From UMGS363 sp051881775 (lineage in GTDB: Bacteria; Bacillota; Clostridia; Oscillospirales; Ruminococcaceae): a DNA stretch of 32,427 bases. Of the stretch, positions 1-7,511 are shown in pieces; position 1 is the stretch's first letter; each line of letters opens with the position of its first letter. The stretch covers positions 1 to 32,427 of the forward strand of contig JBJEQN010000119.1 in the NCBI GenBank assembly GCA_051881775.1, read 5' to 3'. The notes beneath the pieces are model-generated. The model saw only the letters and a program-made list of their open reading frames with translations, did no database searches and was not told the DNA's origin. A program made the position numbers and the translations under genes.

Positions 1-54
1 TTAGTATATCATATTTTTAATGTTTTGTCTATAGTTTGGTTTGATTATAGTATA
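1..54. mobile_element. End of an IS or MITE inserted in the integrase gene
   Basis: Bases 24-54 read TTTGTCTATAG, 13 bases, then TAGTATA. The same pattern with the same 13-base spacing occurs in both arms of the inverted-repeat element at 31683-31845. By that comparison the outer end is at about 54, facing the integrase, and the element body lies left of the window. The integrase reading frame enters the repeat and stops at a TAG inside CTATAG. No transposase is visible here, so an IS and a MITE cannot be told apart. Confidence 0.55.
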
Positions 55-59
55 AGATA
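48..59. repeat. Left copy of a 12-bp direct repeat bracketing the island
   Basis: TAGTATAAGATA is present here and again, in the same orientation, at 12812-12823. The two copies flank the 12.75-kb accessory island. The left copy overlaps the end of the inverted-repeat element, so it may be a shared element terminus instead of an attachment site. Confidence 0.45.
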
Positions 60-915
60 CCCGAAACTGTCTTAGGGTCAATTCCTGCACCGATAAGCAG
101 ACTGGTATGCAGATGACGAAACTGGTGAATACCATAAAACGGGAAATCGTTCTTCTCGCAGAATTCCTTTAACCAGCCGTAAGGCGTCTGCGGATTCATG
201 GGCTGACCGTCATACTTTACAAAGAGCCTGTCCGTATTGTGCCACTTGCTGCCCAGCTTAATGCGCTCCTCGTCCTGTTCCTCTTTGTAGAGCAAGAGCA
301 CATCAATGACTTCCATGGGGACTTTTATAAAGCGCACCGAATTTTCCGTTTTGGTGGTGTCCGTGTAAATGCCATTAGCCTTGGTGTAGTTGGACGTACG
401 CTGAATGTGGATAACTCCCGTCTGAAAATCAATGTCCTTCCACTCCAGCCCCAGCATTTCTCCCCTGCGCATACCACTGTAAATATCAAGGGTGAAAAGT
501 GCACGATATTTAAGCGGCGCAGTTTTCAAAAGCTCGAAAAACTTTTCGGTTTCTTCTATGGTAAGAATTTTGCGCTCTTTCTTGCTTCCTTTGGGAATTG
601 TCATGCGTCTGCAAGGGTTACGCTGAGCATATCCATTTTTATGGCGTAGTCGATAACTGTGGAGATAAACGACAGATAATGTACCATAGTCTTTCTGGAT
701 AATGCTTTGCCCGTGTTCTCATTTACGCCGTCCTTTGCAAGACTGTTTATGAACTTCTGAATATCACGAGTTGTCAGCTTGTCAAGACGAATGTGACCGA
801 TGGCGGCGTAAACACGCTTCGTAAGCTGACGCTGTCTGGTGTATGTAGTGCTTTTCAGATTCAGCTTGGCATGATCCTCGAACCATTTCCTCGGCAAAAG
901 CTTCAAACTTTATTG
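55..915 (-). pseudogene. Tyrosine-recombinase integrase, frameshifted and truncated
   Basis: This is a broken integrase of the Tn916/ICE type. The SAM-like core-binding domain reads KWFEDHAKLNLKSTTY onward (about 890-610). The catalytic domain (about 604-60) shows the first Arg in SGMRRGEMLGLEW and the H-x-x-R motif in HQFRHLHTSLL. The expected continuation, with the second His and the nucleophile Tyr, is absent: after KTVSGIL the frame runs into an inverted-repeat element end and stops. Two more lesions are visible. Near 603-618 a one-base deletion separates DMLSV from an NPCRR-MTIPKG continuation. Near 885-892 an extra G separates FEAFAE from KWFEDH. The gene therefore cannot give a working recombinase. 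Its 5' end joins directly to relaxase-like coding sequence. Confidence 0.85.
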
Positions 916-1275
916 CCGATACTATCTGTCCGTGCCTGTACAAATTAATCTGCATTTCACGCAGACAGATTGCATATTCTCTCTGTATACCCGTGTAGCT
1001 GTTTATCTGCTCTCTTGAAATTTCTCTGCCTTTATGTTCAATACGATACAAAATTTCTTCCATACCATAACCGTCACCAAGTTTCAGGGTCATCATAGGC
1101 TTGCGATTTTTTATGTACTTCGGTTTTGCAGAAATGTATTTTTTTGCTCAACATCATATCCTGCCTTTTCAAGTTCACGCTTAAAATCCTCGATACTACT
1201 TACACTTTCCATAAGTATAATACGGTCAATATCTTCGGCAAGCTTAATTTTTCGGGACGTGCCGTTCTGCCGGGA
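916..1275 (-). pseudogene. Relaxase (MobA/VirD2-type) C-terminal fragment
   Basis: On the minus strand one frame reads KIKLAEDIDRIIL, then IEDFKRELEKAGYDVEQ. A shift in an A-run near 1137-1143 leads to KYISAKPKYIKNRK, LGDGYGMEEILYRIEHKG and GIQREYAICLREMQINLYR. This resembles the C-terminal third of relaxases from clostridial integrative or mobilizable elements, from memory of that family. The N-terminal catalytic relaxase domain is missing. Downstream the frame passes without a stop into the integrase start (IVSAIKFEAFAEE), so a deletion has probably fused two mobile-element genes. The relaxase assignment rests on sequence resemblance only. Confidence 0.5.
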
Positions 1276-1289
1276 AAGCCTCGGCACAG

Positions 1290-1409
1290 ACTAACGATGT
1301 GTACCGCTGCTTTGACGGAGTCGTGACCCCGCTGAGGATCGGCATTTTCACCGTGGATGCCATTATTCCGAAGGAAGTGCGGTACAGTTTTAACAAATTG
1401 AGTTCTTGA
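1290..1409 (+). pseudogene. C-terminal coding remnant of an unrecognised gene
   Basis: An open stretch of 39 codons ends at a TGA at 1407-1409 and reads TNDVYRCFDGVVTPLRIG, then IFTVDAIIPKEVRYSF. It has no start codon or ribosome binding site of its own, and its composition looks protein-like. It abuts the relaxase remnant and is most simply the tail of a gene whose front was deleted. The family is not recognised. Confidence 0.3.
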
Positions 1410-1416
1410 TAACTAC

Positions 1417-1444
1417 TTGAAAACTGCGGATATTCGTATATAAT
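1417..1444 (+). promoter_or_regulatory. Sigma-A-type promoter for the signalling operon
   Basis: TTGAAA at 1417-1422 and TATAAT at 1439-1444 are separated by 16 bases and lie 40 bases upstream of the small HTH gene. No other good promoter is visible before the response regulator gene, so this one may drive the whole 1484-5016 operon. Confidence 0.6.
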
Positions 1445-1483
1445 ATATTATGTAATGTTATATCAACCGGAAAGGGAAAGCGT

Positions 1484-1678
1484 ATGAAAGGATACCTCTC
1501 TATACGGGAAATTTCATACAAATGGGGTGTATCGGAACGCCGCTTCAATCAGTATTGCACCCGGGGGCGTATTCACGGCGCAAAGCATTTTGGGCATTCA
1601 TGGGCGATCACGGCGGACGCTGAAAATCCGACGAATCCACATAAAGGTAACATTGACCGATCCCATACACCGAAATAA
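1484..1678 (+). CDS. Small MerR/excisionase-like HTH DNA-binding protein
   Basis: A 64-residue protein. Residues 4-30 (YLSIREISYKWGVSERRFNQ) form a winged-HTH reading head of the MerR/Xis kind, followed by YCTRGRIHGAKHFGHSWAI, the usual recognition and wing segment of this small clostridial family. There is no second domain. Such proteins act as DNA-binding accessory factors, either excisionase-like or as local regulators. It lies 22 bases upstream of the sensor kinase gene and behind its own promoter, so it may be the first gene of the signalling operon. Whether it serves the mobile element or the two-component system cannot be decided from sequence. Confidence 0.7.
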   Translation: MKGYLSIREISYKWGVSERRFNQYCTRGRIHGAKHFGHSWAITADAENPTNPHKGNIDRSHTPK

Positions 1679-1700
1679 GAATTAAGCGAGGGGATACACA

Positions 1701-3344
1701 ATGACTAAATCAAAAAAATACAGCGTTATTCTATATGCAACCCTTGCTATCCTTACAGCAAGGGCGCTGCGGCAGATCGGTTTTCAAGTGGAGGATCCGC
1801 TTAATCTGTGTTTGATCATCCTTCGTGCTTCTATTTATATTGGACTTTTTACAGCATGGTGTATCTCTGTCCGTGATCGTATTATTCAGCCACAGGTGCG
1901 CCGCTATCTTACTTTGGTTTCTGCGCTTATGGTATTTTGGATGACAGTCAGGACAATTCGGTACTCATTGGATGAATGTATGTGGGTGACGAGGTATCTC
2001 TGGTACCTGTACTATCTGCCCATGCTGTTTATTCCGCTCCTTTCGGTGTTTGTTTCTATGTCATTAGGAAAACCGTATAACTTTTGCTTGCCGAAGTGGA
2101 CGAAGTTTCTTTACATACCTATTGCTGCACTGTTGCTGCTTGTGTTGACCAATGACCTGCATCAGCTCGTATTCGTTTTTCCGAAAGATGCAGTCGTATG
2201 GGGAAATGATTACAGTTATGCTTTTGGATATTTCCTGGTAGTCGGCTGTATAGTCCTTTGCATTATAACAGCTCTTGTTACCATGCTGATCAAATGCCGC
2301 ATACCACACAGTCGGACTGTGTTGATACTGCCCTTCGTTCCAACTATGGTGTTGTTGATTTACGGTATTTTGTATTGTTTCCGTTTTCCGTGGCTGAGAT
2401 TTCTTGCCGGAGATGTGACTGTTGTATTCTGTCTGCTTATTATCGCCATACTGGAAAGCTGTATTGAGTGCGGATTGATTCAGAGCAATACAGGCTATGA
2501 TGAATTATTTATGGTCAGCAGGCTCGGTGCACAGATCACAAATCAGGAGAATGCTGTCTGCCTTGCCAGCGTCAATGCAAGAGCATTGACAGAAGAACAG
2601 AGGATAAGCGCCGAGACACAGGCTGTTTCGGCAGATAAAAGTATGCTTGTCAGAAGCCAGCCCATTGGATTTGGCCATGTGCTATGGCAGGAGGATGTTG
2701 CTGAACTTACCGAAGCGATCGAACAGATTGAAGAAAACTGTCGTGACCTTGCGGAGCGCAATCGTATCCGGCAGGAAAACCTGGAAACGCAGAAAAAGCT
2801 TCTTGCGCTCCAGGAAAAGAACCGGGTAAATGACCTGATCCATAAAGAAACAGCTAGGCAGATCGACCTGATTGACCGGATGCTGACACAGTATGATACG
2901 GAGACAGATGGCAGGAAACGCAGCAGGCTTCTTGGAGGGGCGGCAGTTGTAGGCGCCTATATAAAACGGTATGGAAATCTGCTGCTTATCGGCGAGCGTG
3001 CAGAAACAGCGGATATCCGTGATTTGTCAAGGTGTTTTGAGGACTCCTTTATAAATTTGGAACTGCTTGGCATTAACTGCCTCCATACTCTGCCGACGGA
3101 TATTTCCCTGGCAACAAAAGATATGCTTCAAGTGTACAGCGGCTTTGAAACGATAATTGAAGCCTGTTTGTATGACCTTTCTCATGTGTGGATCCATATG
3201 CGGAATAGCGATAGAGGGATCCTTCTGAATATTGAATTTGTCTGCAATACCGATCTTTCCCCTTTTGCATCAATAGCAGATCTATTCTCCTGTGAAGACG
3301 GAGCTTACCGCTTCACCTTCAAGCTGCAGAAAGGCGGATTATAA
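1701..3344 (+). CDS. 7TM-type sensor with degenerate histidine-kinase core
   Basis: A 547-residue membrane protein. About seven or eight hydrophobic segments fill residues 8-255, including LLVLTNDLHQLVF near 145-157, which is typical of the 7TM sensor region of clostridial histidine kinases. A coiled coil follows at about 335-380, then an H-box-like helix, NDLIHKETARQ, with His381. The C-terminal 120 residues occupy the place of the ATPase domain, but I see no clear N-box Asn (the segment reads FETIIEACLYDLS) and no DxGxG or GxG loop. It may therefore be a pseudokinase sensor that works through the GHKL kinase encoded two bases after its stop codon. Ligand unknown. Loss of catalytic activity is inference. 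Confidence 0.8.
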   Translation: MTKSKKYSVILYATLAILTARALRQIGFQVEDPLNLCLIILRASIYIGLFTAWCISVRDRIIQPQVRRYLTLVSALMVFWMTVRTIRYSLDECMWVTRYLWYLYYLPMLFIPLLSVFVSMSLGKPYNFCLPKWTKFLYIPIAALLLLVLTNDLHQLVFVFPKDAVVWGNDYSYAFGYFLVVGCIVLCIITALVTMLIKCRIPHSRTVLILPFVPTMVLLIYGILYCFRFPWLRFLAGDVTVVFCLLIIAILESCIECGLIQSNTGYDELFMVSRLGAQITNQENAVCLASVNARALTEEQRISAETQAVSADKSMLVRSQPIGFGHVLWQEDVAELTEAIEQIEENCRDLAERNRIRQENLETQKKLLALQEKNRVNDLIHKETARQIDLIDRMLTQYDTETDGRKRSRLLGGAAVVGAYIKRYGNLLLIGERAETADIRDLSRCFEDSFINLELLGINCLHTLPTDISLATKDMLQVYSGFETIIEACLYDLSHVWIHMRNSDRGILLNIEFVCNTDLSPFASIADLFSCEDGAYRFTFKLQKGGL

Positions 3345-3346
3345 AA

Positions 3347-4327
3347 ATGAAAATGGGGAAAATTGCCGTACGGCTCAAGAATAGATATGCGTTGCGTATT
3401 GCAGTAAAAGAAGCACTGAACACGCTTCCTACTGCCGTTTGTTACTTTAATCCCTCAGGTACAGTCAAACTTTGCAATACGGTCATGTATGATCTTTTCA
3501 GGAAAATCGCCCAGAGTGATCTGCAAAGTATTGACGAACTGAAAGAAGCACTGGATGGCTGTGATAAATCGACCGGTATTGTACGGGATGGAAATTTGTT
3601 TCTTTTCCCGGATGGGAGGGTCTGGCAGTATTCCGCAGAGGAAGTCAAAACGGCTGACGGTAAGGTTTATACGGAGACGATGTTCAATGATGTGACCGAG
3701 CTGTACGAAAAGCGGCAGGAGCTAAAACAGCAGTCAAGAGAACTGAAAAAAATGTACAAGGAACTGAAATCCCTGTCGGAGAGTGTGCAGGAAGCGACCA
3801 GAGAGCAGGAGATCCTGAATATGAAATCACGGCTGCACGATCAGATGAATATGGGTGTTGCCGCTATCCGGCAGATACTGCGCCAGAATACCACTTCTGA
3901 GGAAAATGCAGCCGCCGTTGCGCAATTTCGCCGCGCCATTCAGGTCTTGCAGGAGGAAAATGCCTATCCGCAGGATGATGTGACGGAGTTTATCCGTGAC
4001 GCAGCGGTATCAGGCATTCAGGTAAATATTACAGGTAATTTGCCGGAAACAGGAGAAACAGTGCATTTGCTTTTGCCGGTCATGCGGGAAGCTTGTGTCA
4101 ACGCTGCTCGTCATGCCGATGCTGCAATGCTGTATGTGACAGTAGAGCAGAGTCCGGATACCATTACTTTGTGCATGACCAATGACGGCAAACAGCCTGA
4201 AGAAGAAATCACGCCCAGAGGCGGTCTTGTTGATCTTGGCAAAGTAATTGCGGAAGCTGGCGGCAGGATGGAGTTTCGGTCTCAGCCTGCATTTGCGCTG
4301 ACGGTAACTCTGCCGATTTGCAAATAG
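3347..4327 (+). CDS. GHKL-type sensor histidine kinase (cytoplasmic)
   Basis: A 326-residue protein without membrane segments. Residues 15-115 look like a PAS-type sensor (NTLPTAVCYFNPSG to FNDVTELYE). A coiled coil covers 115-160, an H-box-like helix contains His164 (MKSRLHDQMNMG), and an ATPase domain covers about 220-326. In the ATPase the N-box is REACVNAARHA (Asn252), the D-box is MTNDGKQP, and RGGLVDLGKVIAEAGG forms the last ATP-lid loop. The gene starts two bases after the stop of the 7TM protein, so the two are probably translationally coupled. It is the likely phosphodonor for the LuxR-type regulator that follows. An alternative ATG lies two codons downstream. Confidence 0.85.
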   Translation: MKMGKIAVRLKNRYALRIAVKEALNTLPTAVCYFNPSGTVKLCNTVMYDLFRKIAQSDLQSIDELKEALDGCDKSTGIVRDGNLFLFPDGRVWQYSAEEVKTADGKVYTETMFNDVTELYEKRQELKQQSRELKKMYKELKSLSESVQEATREQEILNMKSRLHDQMNMGVAAIRQILRQNTTSEENAAAVAQFRRAIQVLQEENAYPQDDVTEFIRDAAVSGIQVNITGNLPETGETVHLLLPVMREACVNAARHADAAMLYVTVEQSPDTITLCMTNDGKQPEEEITPRGGLVDLGKVIAEAGGRMEFRSQPAFALTVTLPICK

Positions 4328-4350
4328 AAAACGAAACAGGAGGTGCCAAT

Positions 4351-5016
4351 ATGACAAAGGTGCTTGTCATTGACGATCAGCGGATCGCCAGAGAGTATAT
4401 GGAGAATGTCGTGAAAAATGGCGGGGGCTATGAGCTTGTGGGAAGTCTGTCCAAGGCGGATCTTGCCGAGACTGTCTGCCGCAGGAGTAAAGTGGATCTG
4501 GTGCTTATGGATGTATGTACTCATGGGACAAAGGACGGCATTGATGCGGCTGCTCAGCTTCGCAGGATGTTTCCGGAGCTGAAAATGATCGTTGTTACTT
4601 CCATGGTGGAGGAGAGTTATATCAAGCGAGCCAGAGAGGCAGGGGTGGACAGTTTTTGGTACAAAGAGATCAGCCCGGAGGATCTGCTCACCGTCATGGA
4701 TGCCACCATGCAGGGCAGACAGATGTGGCCCGATGAAACACCAACCGTAAAGCTGGGTGTTACCACCAGCGACGATTTCACAGCAACAGAGATCAAGGTT
4801 TTGCGTCTGGTTTGTGAGGGACTGGAATACAGCGAGATCGCAGAGCGGTTAAATTATACAAAGGATAATGTAAAGTATCATATCCGTAATATTCTGCAAA
4901 AAACAGGTTATTCCAATAAGACACAGCTTGCCATTGCCGTAACAGGCAAACGCTACATTATTCCGAAGTTTTTTGGTGAGCAGGACGGCTCAGAAGAGAA
5001 TCCAATCGTTTTATAA
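4351..5016 (+). CDS. NarL/LuxR-family response regulator
   Basis: A 221-residue regulator. The receiver (1-125) has the acidic pair in VLVIDDQ, phospho-acceptor Asp54 in LVLMDVCT, the switch residues in VVTSM and the conserved Lys in WYKEISPEDLL. The LuxR-type HTH is at about 150-215 (FTATEIKVLRLVCEGLEYSE, then IAERLNYTKDNVKYHIRNIL). The ATG at 4351 is chosen because AGGAGGT lies 7-13 bases upstream. An in-frame ATG at 4318 inside the kinase gene has no such site. It is the output of the kinase pair above. A palindrome with NarL-like half sites lies 240 bases downstream in front of the next operon and is a good candidate target. Confidence 0.92.
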   Translation: MTKVLVIDDQRIAREYMENVVKNGGGYELVGSLSKADLAETVCRRSKVDLVLMDVCTHGTKDGIDAAAQLRRMFPELKMIVVTSMVEESYIKRAREAGVDSFWYKEISPEDLLTVMDATMQGRQMWPDETPTVKLGVTTSDDFTATEIKVLRLVCEGLEYSEIAERLNYTKDNVKYHIRNILQKTGYSNKTQLAIAVTGKRYIIPKFFGEQDGSEENPIVL

Positions 5017-5021
5017 TATAA

Positions 5022-5185
5022 GGGAACCTCTAAAAACCTCCTTCACGGCATATTTTCTATGACTTACATCATCTGCTGCGTTAACAAACCTTGTAATACA
5101 TCAAGTATTACTGCGGTTTGTTGCCTTGCAGCTGATGCAAGTCATGTACGAAAATATGCTCGTGTCCCGGTTTTTAGAGAACCCC
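5022..5185. mobile_element. Palindromic MITE-like element, copy 1
   Basis: GGGAACCTCTAAAAAC at 5022-5037 pairs with GTTTTTAGAGAACCCC at 5170-5185, and the interior folds on itself (AACAAACC with GGTTTGTT around the core). The core AATACATCAAGTATT at 5095-5109 recurs exactly at 31376-31390 in a second palindromic element with different arms. It carries no coding capacity and sits five bases after the response regulator stop codon. Confidence 0.65.
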
Positions 5186-5201
5186 ATAATTTTGCTAATA
5201 T

Positions 5202-5238
5202 TCCCGGTTTCAGGCTTGAAACCGGGATTTTTCTTTTT
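5202..5238 (+). terminator. Intrinsic terminator after the signalling operon
   Basis: TCCCGGTTTCA pairs with TGAAACCGGGA across a four-base loop and is followed by TTTTTCTTTTT. This is a textbook rho-independent terminator. It separates the signalling operon from the downstream envelope module. Confidence 0.85.
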
Positions 5239-5254
5239 GTAAAGTGCAAAAGTT

Positions 5255-5297
5255 TACCCTTATGGGTAGGGAAATGAAACAATAGAACCGGTATAAT
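5255..5297 (+). promoter_or_regulatory. Activator-type promoter with NarL-like palindrome
   Basis: TATAAT at 5292-5297 has no recognisable -35 hexamer 17 bases upstream. Instead TACCCTTATGGGTA at 5255-5268 is a palindrome made of two NarL-like heptamers (TACCCTT and the complement TACCCAT). Its centre falls about 42 bases before the expected start site, where class II activators bind. The LuxR-type regulator encoded just upstream is the obvious candidate ligand; that link is inference. Confidence 0.5.
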
Positions 5298-5364
5298 GAA
5301 ATTGAAGATAGGAAAACTATACCACTTTACGCTTTGGTAAAATGAAATCCGGGAGGTGAGGATA

Positions 5365-5748
5365 TTGCGGAGAGTTGTGATTGATATGCAGAATGTCTTG
5401 TTTGCAGATGCAGTAGCCGAAGCTCTGCGCAGATTTGATTCTGATTTTGAACCGATTATGAGTGAATGCCCGGATAAAACCCTGTTACTATGCGATGCTT
5501 TGCTGGCCAACGTTCTGATTATGGAAGTCACCGCATATACACCGTGGAGACTGGAGGAACGGATGAAAATTCGTGACGAACTGAGAAAACGTAATCCGGA
5601 TTGCAAAATTGTGCTGGTAGTCGATGAGAATACCGAGAAAAAGCTGGCAGACCGGATACGACAGGCAAAGAAAGACGGTCTGGTAGACAATTTTATCTAT
5701 AGTTCCGTTTCTTCCAGCTATCTGTCGGCGGTCATCGACGCACTGTGA
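5365..5748 (+). CDS. Degenerate receiver-like protein
   Basis: A protein of about 127 residues with the alternating hydrophobic strands and helices of a CheY-like receiver. The catalytic residues look altered: the expected phospho-Asp position reads VLIMEVT, with Glu, and the usual Lys near the last strand is replaced in FIYSSVS. It may be a pseudo-receiver, or may mimic the phosphorylated state through Glu. TTG at 5365 is preferred as start because GGAGG lies eight bases upstream, whereas a GTG at 5356 directly abuts that site. It is the first gene after the NarL-like promoter. Its stop codon overlaps a zinc-ribbon remnant in another frame. Family placement is tentative. Confidence 0.65.
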   Translation: MRRVVIDMQNVLFADAVAEALRRFDSDFEPIMSECPDKTLLLCDALLANVLIMEVTAYTPWRLEERMKIRDELRKRNPDCKIVLVVDENTEKKLADRIRQAKKDGLVDNFIYSSVSSSYLSAVIDAL

Positions 5749-5839
5749 TAAGTGCGGATGGGAACCGGAAAAGGGCGCAACGCCTCCGAAGTTCTGCCCG
5801 GAATGCGGCGACCAATTTGATGATGGAGATATCATCTGA
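5744..5839 (+). pseudogene. Zinc-ribbon remnant of an SPFH-type protein
   Basis: In the frame shifted from the receiver gene, codons from 5744 read CDKCGWEPEKGATPPKF, then CPECGDQFDDGDII and a stop. This four-Cys ribbon closely resembles the C-terminal tail of clostridial SPFH-domain (virion-core-like) proteins, from memory. No start codon or SPFH domain precedes it. It overlaps the last codons of the receiver gene, so it may be a deletion remnant, or the receiver and ribbon may once have formed one protein separated by a frameshift. Confidence 0.5.
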
Positions 5840-5891
5840 GGTATATAGGGAACATATTTAGAATTAAATTCAAAAACAGGAGGATAACGAT

Positions 5892-6656
5892 ATGGCTAAA
5901 GAAACTTGCAAACACTGTGGGAAGGAAATTGGGTTCACATCCCAGGTCAAGCTGATCGACGGAACATTTATCTGTAAAGACTGCTACAAAAAGGCAGGCG
6001 AAGTGTTCCACAACATGGTACATGGTTATGCAGCATACGATAAGCTGCTGCGTGAACAGGAGCGAAATGACAGGATTTATAAAGCCATTCTGAAAGGGCA
6101 GAAGAAATCCGAGATGTTTGGAGCCACCAGCGCCTGGTATCTCTACTGTTATGCCGGCTGCGGACTTATGTACTTCAAAACGGAACGCGGTGGTTTTGTG
6201 GGGTTTGGCGCTGATAAGATTTACAATATCTATCGCTATGCCGACCTGGCAGCGTATGAAGAAATCGACGGAAACTCAGCCATTGACAATCGGATGAACA
6301 ACGGTGAGCCGTACATTCACCTCGTCTTCAACGGCGATTATGCCGTCCGGGATGTTTATATGCCAAGCAAAGAAGGTATGTATAAGAAACTGTCCCAATA
6401 TTTCGATGAGTGTTTTGGCTTGGGCGGCAAGGGCATTGGAGGCTTTAAGAAGGCAATGCAGAAAAATAAGCAGGACATTATGGCGATAGGTGCCATGACC
6501 CAGGGCATAAAGAGTGTGCTCTCCAGCGGAGATCAGGCTCAGGCAGCGCAGACCATCACCGAAAGTGCGCAGTTTATCATGCAAGGCGATCGCACAGAGT
6601 GGATCCAGAAGACCGAAGCGGCTCTTGCCGGTGCGGGAATTGATTGGAATGTATAA
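5892..6656 (+). CDS. DUF4428-type zinc-ribbon protein
   Basis: A 254-residue protein. Residues 6-33 form a Cys4 ribbon (CKHCGKEIGF and CKDCYKK), followed by an acidic-basic helix and a central beta-rich domain (about 75-170: TSAWYLYCYAGCGLMYF, then VGFGADKIYNIYRYADL). The C-terminal 70 residues are Gln/Ala-rich helices. This layout matches DUF4428 proteins, which in Clostridia sit beside SPFH, TFIIB-type ribbon and TPM genes. Here the first, third and fourth partners are fragments, so this is the best preserved member of a decayed module. AGGAGG lies nine bases before the ATG. No enzymatic motif is visible and the function is unknown. Confidence 0.7.
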   Translation: MAKETCKHCGKEIGFTSQVKLIDGTFICKDCYKKAGEVFHNMVHGYAAYDKLLREQERNDRIYKAILKGQKKSEMFGATSAWYLYCYAGCGLMYFKTERGGFVGFGADKIYNIYRYADLAAYEEIDGNSAIDNRMNNGEPYIHLVFNGDYAVRDVYMPSKEGMYKKLSQYFDECFGLGGKGIGGFKKAMQKNKQDIMAIGAMTQGIKSVLSSGDQAQAAQTITESAQFIMQGDRTEWIQKTEAALAGAGIDWNV

Positions 6657-6720
6657 ATAAGAAATCTATGTGCTTTTGATGGTGCGTACATAACAAGAGT
6701 AAAAATGAGGGCTTATTACA

Positions 6721-7398
6721 ATGAAAATGAAACGTATGATAGCAATAATGCTTACCTTTATGATGATTGGCAGTCTTACTGCCTGTGATGGTGACAAGAA
6801 GGAAAATACCCCTGAAACTTCGTCACAGACGGAGAGCGAAAATGAGTCTGCTGCCCCGGAAACGCAGGAATCGGAGGAGACAGAACCGGCAGAACCGACT
6901 GTGGAGCAGGTTTTGGATACATACTATTACAAGGCTACATTGAATCTGCCGGCATCAGAAGCCGGAGATGGAAGTCTCGAATCGAAATATGTGGTTGAAG
7001 AATCAACTCAGCGTGGGTCATCTGACTGCGGCATTGCAAGTGACACGGTTGCCATTGAGCTAACGTATAAAAGCTATACCTTTCAAACCAATATGTACTA
7101 CCAGGAAAAGTATGGGGAAAAGGATCCCAATTTTGAAAATTATGTAGAGTATATGTTGGACAGCAGCCTTCAAGACGCATTTACCACGGGTATAGAGGAA
7201 ACAAAGGTTGGGGACTATGAAGCGCTGAAATACATTTACAATGGTGTCAATTATGTTTTGAATGTGGATGGACTGCCTGCGCAGTTTATTGTCGCTGTGA
7301 TCCCTCTGACTGAAGACGCAGATCCGGAGGCGCTTGCAGCGGATCCTGAAATCAATTCCATCATCAATTCCATAAAAGTAGAGGCACTCAACAATTAA
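6721..7398 (+). CDS. Secreted lipoprotein, function unknown
   Basis: A 225-residue lipoprotein. A basic start (MKMKRM), a hydrophobic helix and the lipobox LTAC put the lipidated Cys at residue 22. Residues 25-60 are a Glu/Ser/Thr-rich linker (SSQTESENESAAPETQESEE), typical of a flexible wall-spanning tether. The remaining 160 residues are a beta-rich domain with no motif I recognise; YEALKYIYNGVNYVLNVDG and the terminal INSIINSIKVE resemble PsbP/DUF-type lipoproteins only loosely. The ribosome binding site (GAGGG) is weak. The gene lies between two zinc-ribbon genes and reads with them. Confidence 0.7.
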   Translation: MKMKRMIAIMLTFMMIGSLTACDGDKKENTPETSSQTESENESAAPETQESEETEPAEPTVEQVLDTYYYKATLNLPASEAGDGSLESKYVVEESTQRGSSDCGIASDTVAIELTYKSYTFQTNMYYQEKYGEKDPNFENYVEYMLDSSLQDAFTTGIEETKVGDYEALKYIYNGVNYVLNVDGLPAQFIVAVIPLTEDADPEALAADPEINSIINSIKVEALNN

Positions 7399-7511
7399 GT
7401 TTTCGGGATCTCGAACCTCTATGGCAGTGGAACAGATTCTGACATGGGGGAGGCAGGCAGATCCTACCTCCCCCTGCTTATCACTGAGAAAATGAAAAAG
7501 GAGTGATTATT

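Noticed and set aside
782..1096. A genuine 104-residue protein on the minus strand
   Set aside because: The frame joins a relaxase-like tail to out-of-frame integrase sequence and ends in nonsense residues, so it is a product of deletion and frameshift.
7445..7480. Terminator after the lipoprotein gene at 6721-7398
   Set aside because: GGGGGAGG and CCTCCCCC can pair, but no T-run follows and the next coding remnant lies close by, so termination is uncertain.
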